Shown here: positions 16,749-24,963 of the stretch, one piece after another
Position numbering within the stretch: the first letter of the stretch is position 1
Layout: every line of letters begins with the position of its first letter
Origin: Candidatus Leptofilum proximum
GTDB lineage: Bacteria > Chloroflexota > Anaerolineae > Promineifilales > Promineifilaceae
Direction of reading: 5' to 3'
Assembly (NCBI GenBank): GCA_016710325.1
Contig: JADJXK010000002.1
Location: 1,612,001 to 1,676,000, forward strand
Length of the DNA stretch: 64,000 bases
Translations under genes and position numbers: made by a program
The notes under the pieces: model-generated
Told to the model about the DNA's origin: nothing
The model's input: the letters and a program-made list of their open reading frames with translations, nothing else
Databases searched by the model: none

Positions 16749-16861
16749 CGTGAAACGTGAAACGTGACCAGTGAGGCATCTCGTTTCACGCATCACGTTT
16801 CACGCCAAACCCCACGAGGTCCCAAAAGTCCGCTAATTACCCAATTACCCAATTACTCAAC
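16749..16861. repeat. Two low-complexity inverted arrays (GTGAAAC type and AATTACCC type)
   Basis: Units of GTGAAACGTGAAACGTGA at about 16750 are followed 20 bases later by CGTTTCACGCATCACGTTTC, their reverse complement. Then comes AATTACCCAATTACCCAATT at 16836. Both families recur elsewhere (46999-47058 for the first; 38325-38420 and 46126-46190 for the second). Confidence 0.7.
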
Positions 16862-16863
16862 AT

Positions 16864-17559
16864 ATGGATTTCAAAACCATTTACGCCACCAAAGCCGAAG
16901 CGTACGAGGCGATGATTACCCCGGAAGATTACCAGGGCAATTTGCTGCCTGCGCTGGAACGGATACGGCCGTTCACCCACCAACATGTTGTCGAATTTGG
17001 CGCCGGCACCGGGCGGCTCACCTGCCTGCTGGCTCCGCTGGCAGCTCACATCCACGCCTGCGACAGCTCCGCCCCCATGCTCAGCGTTGCGGAGCGCAAG
17101 CTGAAGGCGGGCGGCTGGCACAACTGGCAGCTGCACCACGCCGACAACGCCCACCTGCCCCTGCCCAACCACAGCGCCGACATCGCCATCGAGGGCTGGA
17201 GCTTTGCCCACGCCCGCGGCTGGTTCCCCGACACCTGGCAGCACGAAGTGGGCAAAATGATGACCGAGATGCAGCGCCTTCTCAAACCCGGCGGCACCTT
17301 CATCCTGCTGGAAACGCTGGGCACTGGCTACGAAACGCCCACGCCGCCCGGCCCGCACCTGGCCGAGCTGTACGACTGGTGGACCCAAACCTACCAGCTC
17401 AACCACACCTGGATTCGCACCGACTACCGGTTCCAGTCCCCCGAAGAAGCCGCACACCTCACCCGCTTCTTCTTCGGCGACGAGCTGGCCGATCGTATTT
17501 TGGCCAACCGGATAACCATCCTGCCAGAATGCACCGGCATTTGGTGGGGAACGGTGTGA
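16864..17559 (+). CDS. Class I SAM-dependent methyltransferase
   Basis: A 231-residue protein with motif I VVEFGAGTGRLTCLLAPLA, an acidic ribose-binding residue in IHACDSSAPML, and motif III-IV KPGGTFILLETLGTG. This is the small-molecule Methyltransf_11/25 type. No targeting signal is seen and the substrate is unknown. It stands between repeat arrays and lacks a clear ribosome site, so the start rests on the conserved DFKTIYATKAEAYEAM opening. Confidence 0.87.
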   Translation: MDFKTIYATKAEAYEAMITPEDYQGNLLPALERIRPFTHQHVVEFGAGTGRLTCLLAPLAAHIHACDSSAPMLSVAERKLKAGGWHNWQLHHADNAHLPLPNHSADIAIEGWSFAHARGWFPDTWQHEVGKMMTEMQRLLKPGGTFILLETLGTGYETPTPPGPHLAELYDWWTQTYQLNHTWIRTDYRFQSPEEAAHLTRFFFGDELADRILANRITILPECTGIWWGTV

Positions 17560-17609
17560 ATGTTATTATCCAGTGAGCGAGTGAAAAGTGAAAAAACCCA
17601 ATTTTCCTC

Positions 17610-17641
17610 CCCGCACGGGGGGCGCAACGCCCTCGTGCGGG
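17610..17641. repeat. GC-rich intergenic hairpin
   Basis: CCCGCACG (17610-17617) pairs with CGTGCGGG (17634-17641), with an inner GGGCG/CGCCC helix closing a CAA loop. No T-run follows on the plus strand. On the minus strand the following bases are mixed. It may be a REP-like element or processing site between the methyltransferase and the M16-like gene. Confidence 0.6.
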
Positions 17642-17705
17642 ATACCAACTGGACGGTTACACAAACTGGCAAACTCACTACGAACAAGCTAGCAAACGAG
17701 CAACT

Positions 17706-18980
17706 ATGACTGATTCTCATAACTATCCAAGCAGTAAAACAATCCACCGGGAACAGCTGCCCAACGGCATCACGGTGCTGGTATACGAACGGCCTGGCTC
17801 CCAATCGGTTGTAATTGAGGGGTATTTGCGCGCGGGGGCGCTGGCGGAGACGCCGGAACAGAGCGGCCTGGCCAACTTTACGGCCGTTTCCCTCATGCGC
17901 GGCAGCCAGCAATACAGCTTCGACGACATCTACGAGAAGCTGGAAGCAGTCGGCGCGGAGTTGAGCTTTAGCAGCGGCTACCACCTCACCTCCTTCTCGG
18001 CCCAATCCCTGGCCGAAGACGCCGACCTGGTGCTCAACCTGCTGGCCGACGTCGTGCGTCACCCCGTCTTCCCCAAGCCGCTGCTCAACCAGCTCAAAGG
18101 GCAGATCATCACCGGGCTGCAAATGCGGGCCAACGATACGCAGCAGATGGCCAGCGAGGCATTTCGCCAGCTGATCTATCCCGAGCATCCATACGGCCGT
18201 TCCCAAAATGGCTCCCTGCAAACCGTGCCCACGCTCACTGCCGCCGACGTGCAGCGCTTTCATGCCGATTTTTATGGGCCGCAAGGTTTGGTCATCTGCC
18301 TGGTGGGGGCGCTCAGCCCGGCCCAGGCCGTGGCCAAAGTTAGCCAGGTGCTGGGCGATTGGCGCCGCCCCAACCAGCAGCCTGTGCCCGCCCTGCCGGA
18401 GTTGGTGCTGCCAGACGGCCGTCTCTATCACCACCACGTCATGCCAGACAAATACCAGAGCGACATCGCCCTGGGCCGCCCTGGCCCGCCGCGTAACGCC
18501 CCCGACTACCTGGACGCCAGCCTGATGAACACCGTCCTGGGCGTCTTTGGCATGATGGGGCGCGTCGGCAAAAACGTGCGCGAGGCGCAGGGGCTGGCTT
18601 ACTACGCCTACAGCAGCCTGCAGGGCGGCCTGGGTCCGGGCGCCTGGTCGGCCGCGGCGGGCGTCAGCCCGGATAAGGTGGAACAGGCCACCAACAGCAT
18701 CCTGGACGAAATTGCCCGCATCCAAAACGAGCCCGTGCCCGCCGCCGAACTGGCCGACAGCCAGGCATACCGCATCGGCTCGCTGCCCGTCGGGCTGGAA
18801 ACCAACAGCGGCATCGCCAGCGTCATTGCCGACATGGAGCTGTACGATTGGGGACTGGATTATCTGCTGGAGTATCCCGACCTGGTGCGGGCCATCACCC
18901 CAGAGCGGGTGCAGGCCGCTGCCCAGAAATACCTGAGCACGGAAAAATTAGGCATTGCCGTCGCCGGACCAAAAATTTAG
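17706..18980 (+). CDS. M16-family non-catalytic subunit (pseudo-peptidase)
   Basis: A 424-residue M16 homologue starting like a processing peptidase (QLPNGITVLVYERPGSQSVVIEGYLRAGALAETPEQSGLANFTAVSLMRGS). At the place of HxxEH it has SGLANFTAV, so both zinc histidines and the catalytic Glu are gone. The C-terminal half retains the M16 substrate-binding pattern GRVGKNVREAQGLAYYAYSSLQGGLGPG (the R/Y pair). In bacterial PqqF/YmxG-type pairs and mitochondrial MPP, such subunits form the other half of a clam-shell heterodimer. The likely partner is the catalytic M16 protein at 13658, two genes upstream. Confidence 0.88.
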   Translation: MTDSHNYPSSKTIHREQLPNGITVLVYERPGSQSVVIEGYLRAGALAETPEQSGLANFTAVSLMRGSQQYSFDDIYEKLEAVGAELSFSSGYHLTSFSAQSLAEDADLVLNLLADVVRHPVFPKPLLNQLKGQIITGLQMRANDTQQMASEAFRQLIYPEHPYGRSQNGSLQTVPTLTAADVQRFHADFYGPQGLVICLVGALSPAQAVAKVSQVLGDWRRPNQQPVPALPELVLPDGRLYHHHVMPDKYQSDIALGRPGPPRNAPDYLDASLMNTVLGVFGMMGRVGKNVREAQGLAYYAYSSLQGGLGPGAWSAAAGVSPDKVEQATNSILDEIARIQNEPVPAAELADSQAYRIGSLPVGLETNSGIASVIADMELYDWGLDYLLEYPDLVRAITPERVQAAAQKYLSTEKLGIAVAGPKI

Positions 18981-19050
18981 GAGATTGGAGACTGGAGATT
19001 GGAGATTGGGGATTGCGTTAATCCCCAGTCTCTAATCTCCAATCTCCCTC
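18981..19050. repeat. GAGATTGG-type inverted low-complexity array
   Basis: The M16-like stop is followed by GAGATTGGAGACTGGAGATT and GGAGATTGGGGATTG, then by the reverse complement AATCCCCAGTCTCTAATCTC and CAATCTCC. The two halves can form a long imperfect hairpin. The same family occurs at 5340-5372 (inside mutS) and 22672-22738. Confidence 0.75.
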
Positions 19051-19075
19051 AGCTCAAATGCCACAAGGATGAAAC

Positions 19076-19441
19076 ATGCTAGCCGTTGGCGTAGACATGA
19101 TCGAAATAGCCCGCATTGAACGGGGCATTCAGCGCCACGGCGACCGGTTTTTGCAGCGCTTTTTTACCGGTCAGGAGATTGCCTATTGTAACGGCCGTAT
19201 CCCCAGCCTGGCCGGTCGTTTTGCCGTCAAAGAAGCGGTGAGCAAGGCGCTGGGCACGGGCATCGGTGACATCAGCTGGACCGATGTGGAGGTGGTGTGC
19301 GACGGCCGTGGCAAACCCCAACTGGTGCTGCACAACCAGGCCAACACCCTGGCCGCCAACCAGGGGCTGACCCAGTGGGACATCAGCCTCTCTCACACCG
19401 ACACCCACGCCATTGGCTTTGTGGTGGCGCTGGGCGGTTAA
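19076..19441 (+). CDS. acpS: Holo-[acyl-carrier-protein] synthase
   Basis: A 121-residue phosphopantetheinyl transferase of the AcpS class, which moves 4'-phosphopantetheine from CoA to the ACP serine in fatty-acid synthesis. The magnesium ligands are visible as D7 in MLAVGVDMIEIARI and E53 in GRFAVKEAVSKALG. The C-terminal HTDTHAIGFVVAL strand is conserved and the length is typical. AAGGATG precedes the start. No fatty-acid genes are adjacent. Confidence 0.95.
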   Translation: MLAVGVDMIEIARIERGIQRHGDRFLQRFFTGQEIAYCNGRIPSLAGRFAVKEAVSKALGTGIGDISWTDVEVVCDGRGKPQLVLHNQANTLAANQGLTQWDISLSHTDTHAIGFVVALGG

Positions 19442-19445
19442 AAAC

Positions 19446-19527
19446 TAAACCCTCACCCCAGCCCTCTCCCACAGGGAGAGGGAGTCAGATTCCCTCCCCC
19501 TCGGAGGGGGAGGGCCAGGGTGGGGGT
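19446..19527. repeat. CCCTCACCCC-type inverted intergenic repeat
   Basis: CCCTCACCCCAGCCCTCTCC, CACAGGGAGAGGGAGTCAG and then GGAGGGGGAGGGCCAGGGTG form an imperfect hairpin. Read through in frame it codes PSPQPSPTGRG, a sequence often mis-annotated as protein in other genomes. A second copy, in the opposite order, lies at 49393-49472. Confidence 0.75.
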
Positions 19528-19548
19528 CTTTTCAGGAGGACACAGATC

Positions 19549-20307
19549 ATGACAACCTGGACAGCCCCCGATGGCTCCGACATCAATTTTGAACAATACG
19601 GCGGCAGCGATGCCAGCAAACCTTTTTTGCTCTTGCTGCCCGGTCTGCTGGGAGCGATCAGCAGCCAGTGGCGGCCGTTTCTCAAGCCCCTTTCCGAGCA
19701 ATACCGGCTGCTGTTGGTGGATTTGCGTGGACACGGCCGTTCGCAAAACAACGCTCCCACCCTCAATGTCACCCAAATGGCCGAAGATATTTCTGGCCTA
19801 CTGGATCACCTGAACGTCGAACGGCTGCACATTGCCGGGTACAGCCTGGGCGGCTACCTGGGCCTGATGTTGGCCCTCGGTCAGCCACGCCGCGTGGTTA
19901 CCCTGCTGATGCACGCCACCAAGTTTTACTGGACGGCCGATGCCGTGGCCAAGATGCAGCAGCAGCTCGATCCCGACGTGATGGCCCAAAAAGTGCCCAC
20001 CTACGCCGATCAGCTGGTGAAAGACCACGGCGGGCGGCAGTGGCGCACCCTGGTGCGGCAGGCGGCCGAACTCACCGCCAGCCTGGTGGAGAAAGGTCTC
20101 GCGGAACGGCAGCTCAAAAATGCCCAGCTGCCCGTGTTGGTGAGCGTCGGCGACCGGGATGAACTCGTGCCGCTGCCCGAAGCATTCCGCCTTAGCCGAG
20201 CCCTGCCTAACGGCGAGCTCCTGGTGCTGCCCAACACGCGCCATCCGTTGCAAACGGTGCGCCTGGTGCCCCTGCTGCCCATGATGCAAACATTTCACAC
20301 GGAATAA
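19549..20307 (+). CDS. Alpha/beta hydrolase
   Basis: A 252-residue serine hydrolase-fold protein. The nucleophile elbow is GYSLGG, the oxyanion region LLLPGLLGAISSQW and the D-x-R-G-H-G-R-S motif LLLVDLRGHGRSQN. The catalytic acid is in VSVGDRDELVP and the histidine in LPNTRHPL. The frame is open back to 19297, but that part is the repeat at 19446-19527 and an acpS shadow. AGGAGG before the ATG at 19549 fixes the start. The substrate is unknown; the lack of a signal peptide indicates a cytosolic enzyme. Confidence 0.88.
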   Translation: MTTWTAPDGSDINFEQYGGSDASKPFLLLLPGLLGAISSQWRPFLKPLSEQYRLLLVDLRGHGRSQNNAPTLNVTQMAEDISGLLDHLNVERLHIAGYSLGGYLGLMLALGQPRRVVTLLMHATKFYWTADAVAKMQQQLDPDVMAQKVPTYADQLVKDHGGRQWRTLVRQAAELTASLVEKGLAERQLKNAQLPVLVSVGDRDELVPLPEAFRLSRALPNGELLVLPNTRHPLQTVRLVPLLPMMQTFHTE

Positions 20308-20324
20308 AAGTAAACAGTCAAAGT

Positions 20325-21176
20325 ATGTCGAAACGAACCTTACTTGCAGTTCTGGCTCATCCCGACGATGAGTCTTTTGGTCCGGGCGGCACGTTTGCCC
20401 GGTATGCCGCCGAGGGGGTGGATGTGCACATCGCCATCGCCACGGATGGGGCGGCCGGATCGGTGGCCGCGGGATATGAAGATGCGCGGGAGAAACTGGC
20501 GGAGGTGCGGGCCAAGGAGCTGGAAACGGCCGTTTCCCTCCTCGGCGCCACGCTGCACCAGCTGGGCTACCGCGATTCTGGCTACATCGGCGACCCGGCC
20601 AACGACCACCCGGAAGCATTTGTCCAGGCCGACCGCCAGGAAGCGATCGGCCGGGTGGTGAAGCTCATTCGCGAAATACGGCCGCAGGTTATCATCACCC
20701 ACGATGAAACGGGCGGCTACTTCCACCCCGACCACATCCAGTGCTGGCAGATCACCGTGCCTGCCTTCCACGCCGCGGGTGATCCGGAAAAATTCCCGGA
20801 AATTGGCCCCGCGCCCTACCAGCCAGAACGGCTCTACTACACCGCCTTTCCCAACACCTGGGTCAAGTTCCTCATCTTCCTCTTTAAGCTGCGCGGCCAG
20901 GACCCGACTAAATTCGGCCGTAACAAAGACATCGACATGACCCGCGTTGGCGTGGACCGGCAGCAGTTGAGTGCCTTCATCAATTATCGCGATTATTGGG
21001 AAGTGAAGATGGCCGCCAGCGCCGCCCACGCCAGCCAGGGCGGCGGCGGCGCGTTCAGCTGGCTGCCCAAGGCAGTGCAAAAAATGCTCCTGGCCCGCGA
21101 CACCTTCATCCGCGCCGAGCCACCAGTGCCGCCGGGTTACCGCGAGAAGGATTTATTTGCGGGGATTGGGGAGTAA
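20325..21176 (+). CDS. PIG-L (LmbE-like) deacetylase family protein
   Basis: A 283-residue zinc deacetylase-fold protein: AHPDDES (residues 11-17) supplies the metal-binding His and catalytic Asp, and HPDH in GGYFHPDHIQCW the remaining ligands. The family includes GlcNAc-PI, mycothiol and bacillithiol deacetylases (MshB, BshB, Mca). A C-terminal helical extension (ASAAHASQGGGGAFSWLPKAVQKMLLARDTF) is like that of Mca-type amidases. It starts 17 bases after the alpha/beta hydrolase stop and may share its transcript. Confidence 0.9.
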   Translation: MSKRTLLAVLAHPDDESFGPGGTFARYAAEGVDVHIAIATDGAAGSVAAGYEDAREKLAEVRAKELETAVSLLGATLHQLGYRDSGYIGDPANDHPEAFVQADRQEAIGRVVKLIREIRPQVIITHDETGGYFHPDHIQCWQITVPAFHAAGDPEKFPEIGPAPYQPERLYYTAFPNTWVKFLIFLFKLRGQDPTKFGRNKDIDMTRVGVDRQQLSAFINYRDYWEVKMAASAAHASQGGGGAFSWLPKAVQKMLLARDTFIRAEPPVPPGYREKDLFAGIGE

Positions 21177-21251
21177 AGGGTGCAGGTGGCAAGTTGCAGG
21201 TGGCAGGTAAGAAGCACTTGCTCAGTTGCCACTTGCTACTTTTCTTACCTT
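21177..21251. repeat. Low-complexity inverted repeat (GCAGGTGGCAAGT type)
   Basis: GGTGCAGGTGGCAAGTTGCA and GGTGGCAGGTAAGAAG are followed by CTTGCTCAGTTGCCACTTGC and CTTTTCTTACC. This is an imperfect array and its reverse complement filling the gap between two convergent genes. Its right end runs into the last codons of the TPR gene. Confidence 0.65.
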
Positions 21252-22525
21252 TCTTTGGGGAGTTGGTTGAGTACGGCCGTCACCGCTGGGGACTGCAAAA
21301 AGGTCGCTTTTAACGCCTCATCGGTGAAAGGCTCCACAATTTGCTGGATGACTTCGGCGGCAATGCGGTTGTGAACGGCCGCCAGGTTGGGTTGATGCGC
21401 AATCTCAGCCAGGGCGGCGTGCAGCTGCCACAGCAGCACCCGGTTTTCCGTCTCGTGCGCCAGGAAGATAGCCCGCTGCCACAGCCCTTCGGCCGAGGTA
21501 TTGTTGCCCATCATTTGCTCAAACCGGCCCAGCACGTACAGCCCGTTGGCCAGATGCCAGCGCGACTGCCCCGGTTCGGCGGCCGCCAGCAGGGTGTGGG
21601 CATATGTGTGCCCGCTGAGGTCATGGCGCGCCAGCGCCACGCGGGCCAGCGCGTAGAGCGTGTGGAAATAAATCTCCGGGGCCTGGATTTCTTGCGCTGT
21701 GTCGTGGGCCCGCTGCAAATACGATTGGCTTTCGTCCCATTTTTGCTGCTGCGCCAGGTCCAGCCCCAGGTTGCGGCACAAATCGGCCTCCTGCAGGCGG
21801 AAGTTGGCCGCTTCAGCCAGGGCCAGACCTTCACAATGACAGGCCAGGGCCTTTTCGGTGGCGTGCAGCACCTGGTAACATTCGCCCAGGTTGTTCAACA
21901 CAGACACCAGACCGCTGCGCCGCTTCATTTCCCGGGACAGCTTCAGGCTCTTCTCAAACGCCTGGATCGCTTTGTGGAAGTGGCCGGTGGTGGCGTAGGC
22001 GATGCCAATCTGGTTGTTGGACTGCGCCTGGCCGTAACTGTCGTTGAGCTGCTCAAACAGGGCGTTCGCCTGGTTGAGGTAGCTGGCGGCCAGGTTGACA
22101 TCTCCTTCCAGCAGGTGCGTGCCGCCCAGCCCGGCCAGCGCTTTGGCCCGGCCCGGCGTGTAGTTGAGGGCCACAGAAAGGTCAAGGGCTTCCTGGCAGG
22201 CGGCGAGGGAACGGCCGTACTGCCCCAACCCGCGCGAACGATTGCCAATCAGCACCAGCGCCTCGACGGCGTGTTGGCTGGTGCCCGCTTCCAGGTAGTA
22301 TTGCTCGTAGGCTGCCAGGGCCGCCACCTGTTCGCCCAGTTCGCTGAGCAAATCGCCGCGATCTTTCAGGCTGGTGAGGCGGATATTCTTGACGGAAGGG
22401 TCACTGGTTTGGGGATCGGTATTGGCCAGGATTTCTGTGTAGGTATCAACGGCATCCCAGAAACGGCCGTCCTGAGCGGCCATTCGTGCCAGTTCCAACT
22501 GCTGTTCGTTCGTTGATGAAATCAT
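21245..22525 (-). CDS. Tetratricopeptide-repeat protein
   Basis: A 426-residue, wholly helical protein made of about nine TPR units, for example ALVLIGNRSRGLGQYGRSLAACQEALDLS, AKALAGLGGTHLLEGDVNLAASYLNQANALFEQL and SYGQAQSNNQIGIAYATTGHFHKAIQAFEKSLKL. No enzymatic or DNA-binding domain and no signal peptide are visible, so it is probably a cytosolic scaffold or sensor. It resembles the C-terminal TPR arms of STAND/AfsR regulators without the NTPase. The partner is unknown. Confidence 0.85.
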   Translation of the reverse strand: MISSTNEQQLELARMAAQDGRFWDAVDTYTEILANTDPQTSDPSVKNIRLTSLKDRGDLLSELGEQVAALAAYEQYYLEAGTSQHAVEALVLIGNRSRGLGQYGRSLAACQEALDLSVALNYTPGRAKALAGLGGTHLLEGDVNLAASYLNQANALFEQLNDSYGQAQSNNQIGIAYATTGHFHKAIQAFEKSLKLSREMKRRSGLVSVLNNLGECYQVLHATEKALACHCEGLALAEAANFRLQEADLCRNLGLDLAQQQKWDESQSYLQRAHDTAQEIQAPEIYFHTLYALARVALARHDLSGHTYAHTLLAAAEPGQSRWHLANGLYVLGRFEQMMGNNTSAEGLWQRAIFLAHETENRVLLWQLHAALAEIAHQPNLAAVHNRIAAEVIQQIVEPFTDEALKATFLQSPAVTAVLNQLPKER

Positions 22526-22553
22526 AAAATTTCAATCCGGTAACTTTTGGTCT

Positions 22554-22582
22554 AAGATACCGTTGAAGACTTACAGAGGCAA
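22554..22582 (-). promoter_or_regulatory. Candidate promoter of the TPR gene
   Basis: On the minus strand TTGCCT (22582-22577), 17 bases and TATCTT (22559-22554) lie about 30 bases upstream of the ATG at 22525. The boxes are moderate matches. A plus-strand TATAAT at 22594-22599 may serve the gene at 22776. Confidence 0.4.
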
Positions 22583-22671
22583 TGACGATCAGGTATAATG
22601 CCGCCCTGGAAAAAAGCTGACCACCACGGTCATACCAAGAGATTGAAGGAAAAGTGAACAACTTACAGAGC

Positions 22672-22738
22672 CGAGATTGGAGATTAGAGATTAGAGATGG
22701 AAACACCATCTACTCTCCAATCTCCAGTCTGCAATCTT
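22672..22738. repeat. GAGATTGG-type inverted low-complexity array
   Basis: GAGATTGGAGATTAGAGATT and AGAGATGG are followed by CTCTCCAATCTCCAGTCTGC and AATCTTCC, the reverse complement of the first half. Same family as 18981-19050 and the insert in mutS. Confidence 0.75.
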
Positions 22739-22775
22739 CCGTAACTTATTTGATCATGTTACCAAGGAGCTTGAA

Positions 22776-23732
22776 ATGAACATTTTTCGCCGCGTGCTGC
22801 GCTGGCTGTTTATTTTAGGGGGCTTTGCCGCCGGACTTATTGCCGTAATTGCGGCCGTTTTTGCCAAACGCCTCATCAGCCCGTTGCGCCAGCCGCTGTG
22901 GGGCACCCCTGCTGACCTGGACGTGCCTTACGAGTCAGTCGCCTTTCCTGCCGCCGATGGCGTGCGGCTGAGCGGCTGGTTTGTGCCTGCCCCAACAGAT
23001 TCGCCGCGGCAGGGCGCCACACTCGTGTTGGTGCACGGCTGGGGCTGGAACCGCCTGGGTGAAGCCGCCACCGATGCCCTGGCTAACCTGACGGCCGCTT
23101 CCCAGGTGGACCTGCTGCGGCTGGCCCATAGTTTACATAACGACGGCTTCGGTCTGCTGCTGTACGACAGCCGCAACCACGGCGAAAGTGGCAGCCAGCC
23201 GCCAGTGCAGTTTGGCGAGGCGGAGGCGAAGGATTTGTTGGGGGCGCTGGCGTATTTACACGGCCGTCCCGAAGTTGCGCCCAACCGGATCGGCGTCATT
23301 GGGTTTTCGGCGGGGGCCAACGCTGTGCTGTACACGCTGCCGCAAACCAACCAGATTCAGGCGGCGATTGTCGTGCAGCCGACGTCGCCGGCCCACTTTG
23401 CCAGCCGCTTTGCTGCGCATTTGCTGGGGCCGTTGGGCAAAGCCGTGATGCCGCTTACGGAGCTGATTTACCGGCAGGCTGGGGGACGGCCGTTTAAAGA
23501 GTATCGCCCGGGAACGGCCGCAGCGCAGGCGGGTCGCACGCCAGTGCTGTACATCCAGGGGCGCGGTGATCCCTGGGGTAGCCCGGAAGATGTAACCCAG
23601 ATGGCTGCCGCCACGCCCAATGTCAGCGGTCCTCTGCTGGTAGAAACCACCGACCGCTACGGCGGCTACCAATACCTCATCGACAATCCGGCCATCGCCA
23701 CCGCCTTTTTTGAGCAGCATTTACCGGAGTGA
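22776..23732 (+). CDS. Membrane-anchored alpha/beta hydrolase
   Basis: A 318-residue protein. One N-terminal transmembrane helix (RWLFILGGFAAGLIAVIAAVFA, residues 9-30) is followed by an alpha/beta hydrolase domain with LVHGWGWNR, DSRNHGES, the nucleophile elbow GFSAGAN and an acid in LYIQGRGDPWG. The C-terminal histidine position is unclear; YGGYQYL stands near the expected site, so catalysis needs checking. AAGGAG precedes the start. It is followed after seven bases by gpsA, suggesting co-transcription and perhaps a lipid-related role. Confidence 0.82.
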   Translation: MNIFRRVLRWLFILGGFAAGLIAVIAAVFAKRLISPLRQPLWGTPADLDVPYESVAFPAADGVRLSGWFVPAPTDSPRQGATLVLVHGWGWNRLGEAATDALANLTAASQVDLLRLAHSLHNDGFGLLLYDSRNHGESGSQPPVQFGEAEAKDLLGALAYLHGRPEVAPNRIGVIGFSAGANAVLYTLPQTNQIQAAIVVQPTSPAHFASRFAAHLLGPLGKAVMPLTELIYRQAGGRPFKEYRPGTAAAQAGRTPVLYIQGRGDPWGSPEDVTQMAAATPNVSGPLLVETTDRYGGYQYLIDNPAIATAFFEQHLPE

Positions 23733-23739
23733 TTGAGAC

Positions 23740-24723
23740 ATGAAAGTTGGTTTGGTCGGATTGGGCAATTTGGGCACGGCCGTAGGCAATCTGCTTGCCC
23801 AAAACGGCCACGAGGTGCTGGGCTGGGAGTATCAGCAGGCAGTGGTGGAGGAGATCAACCAGGCACACCACAACAGCCGTTTTTTAGCGGGCGTGCCGCT
23901 GCACCTTCAGCTGCGGGCGACAAATGAGTTAACGGCCGTCTTCCAGCACAGTGAAGTGGTTTTTATTGCCATTCCCTCAGCTTTTGTGGAAAGCACATTG
24001 CTGTCGGTTAAAGAATTTATCGACCAGGACACAGTGTTGGTCAACATGGCCAAAGGCATCGACCAAAAAACGGGCCTCACCTCCTTCCAAACGCTTACGT
24101 CTCACTTTCCCGCCCAGCCGCTCGTGATGCTGTCTGGTCCTTCCATTGCCAACGAGTTTGCCCGCGCCATGCCCACGGTGGTTGTTTTGGCGGGCGACGG
24201 CCGTCACAATCTGCTCAAAGTGGCCAAACTGCTGGACAACGATTATTTCCGCACCCGCTTTTCTCACGATGCCGTGGGTGTAGAGCTGGGCGGCATCCTG
24301 AAAAATATCTACGCCATCGGCCTGGGGCTGTTCGATGGCAAAAAAATTCCCAGCATCAACTTTCGCGCTGTCTACCTGACCATCGCCATGGAGGAGATTG
24401 CCCGCATGGGTGTGGCCATGGGCGCTGAGATCGAAACCTTCCTTTACCTGTCCGGCATGGGCGATTTGCTGGCCACCTCGCTCAGCGAACACAGCCACAA
24501 CCGCCACATGGGCGTGCTGCTGGCGCAAGGTTTTTCCCGCGAAGAAATTCAAGCCAAGATGGGTGTGCTGCCGGAGGGGTATAACACGCTTCGAGTCATG
24601 CTCTACGTGGCGGAAAAGCTGCACATCGCCATTCCCCTGGCCAAAGGTCTATGGGACGTGGTCCAGGGGCGCTACGAAGCCGAGCGGTTCATCTTCTCGT
24701 TCATCAAGGATTTTGTGGAATAA
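23740..24723 (+). CDS. gpsA: NAD(P)-dependent glycerol-3-phosphate dehydrogenase
   Basis: A 327-residue enzyme reducing dihydroxyacetone phosphate to sn-glycerol-3-phosphate for phospholipid synthesis. The dinucleotide fold is VGLVGLGNLGTAVGNLLAQNG. The MAKGID, LSGPSIANEFA and catalytic-lysine VGVELGGILKNIYAIGLG blocks are all conserved, and the C-terminal FLYLSGMGDLLAT loop matches GpsA. It follows the membrane hydrolase closely and ends at a strong terminator. Phospholipid genes psd and pssA lie 27 kb away. Confidence 0.95.
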   Translation: MKVGLVGLGNLGTAVGNLLAQNGHEVLGWEYQQAVVEEINQAHHNSRFLAGVPLHLQLRATNELTAVFQHSEVVFIAIPSAFVESTLLSVKEFIDQDTVLVNMAKGIDQKTGLTSFQTLTSHFPAQPLVMLSGPSIANEFARAMPTVVVLAGDGRHNLLKVAKLLDNDYFRTRFSHDAVGVELGGILKNIYAIGLGLFDGKKIPSINFRAVYLTIAMEEIARMGVAMGAEIETFLYLSGMGDLLATSLSEHSHNRHMGVLLAQGFSREEIQAKMGVLPEGYNTLRVMLYVAEKLHIAIPLAKGLWDVVQGRYEAERFIFSFIKDFVE

Positions 24724-24760
24724 ACAGATCCACAAGTTGATTCACGCATAAAATTTTGTG

Positions 24761-24796
24761 GAGGAAACGGTCTACGGCCGTTTCCTCTTTTTTTTT
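24761..24796 (+). terminator. Intrinsic terminator after gpsA, built on AAACGG/CCGTTT
   Basis: GAGGAAACGG (24761-24770) pairs with CCGTTTCCTC (24778-24787) around a seven-base loop, followed by nine T. The right arm includes the genome-wide ACGGCCGT word. Confidence 0.9.
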
Positions 24797-24879
24797 CCAC
24801 CTTCCTCAAACACAGTTTCTTCTTGGATTAACACGCCTCTGCCAAAAATGAGTGAATTGTTAATCGACGCCGAAAAATA

Positions 24880-24930
24880 TTGTCGATATATAGACAAAAG
24901 TTGTACACTGTCTAAGTATTGTCAACATAC
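24880..24930. promoter_or_regulatory. TTGTC inverted repeat upstream of the FAS1 gene
   Basis: TTGTC (24880-24884), GATATATA and GACAA (24893-24897) form a palindrome. Further TTGT-type words follow (TTGTACACTGTC, ATTGTCAACA). The stretch is AT-rich and likely contains the FAS1 promoter; I cannot fix the -10. A regulator site is possible. Confidence 0.35.
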
Positions 24931-24963
24931 CTGAAATAAAAATGTTCGTTAAGGGAGAACAAA

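Noticed and set aside
18981..19050. Short regularly repeated units considered as a CRISPR array
   Set aside because: Units are 6-8 bp without unique spacers and the second half is the reverse complement of the first; no cas genes are present.
19297..19548. N-terminal extension of the alpha/beta hydrolase
   Set aside because: It reads the acpS gene out of frame and then the CCCTCACCCC repeat (PSPQPSPTGRG); the ATG at 19549 has AGGAGG upstream.
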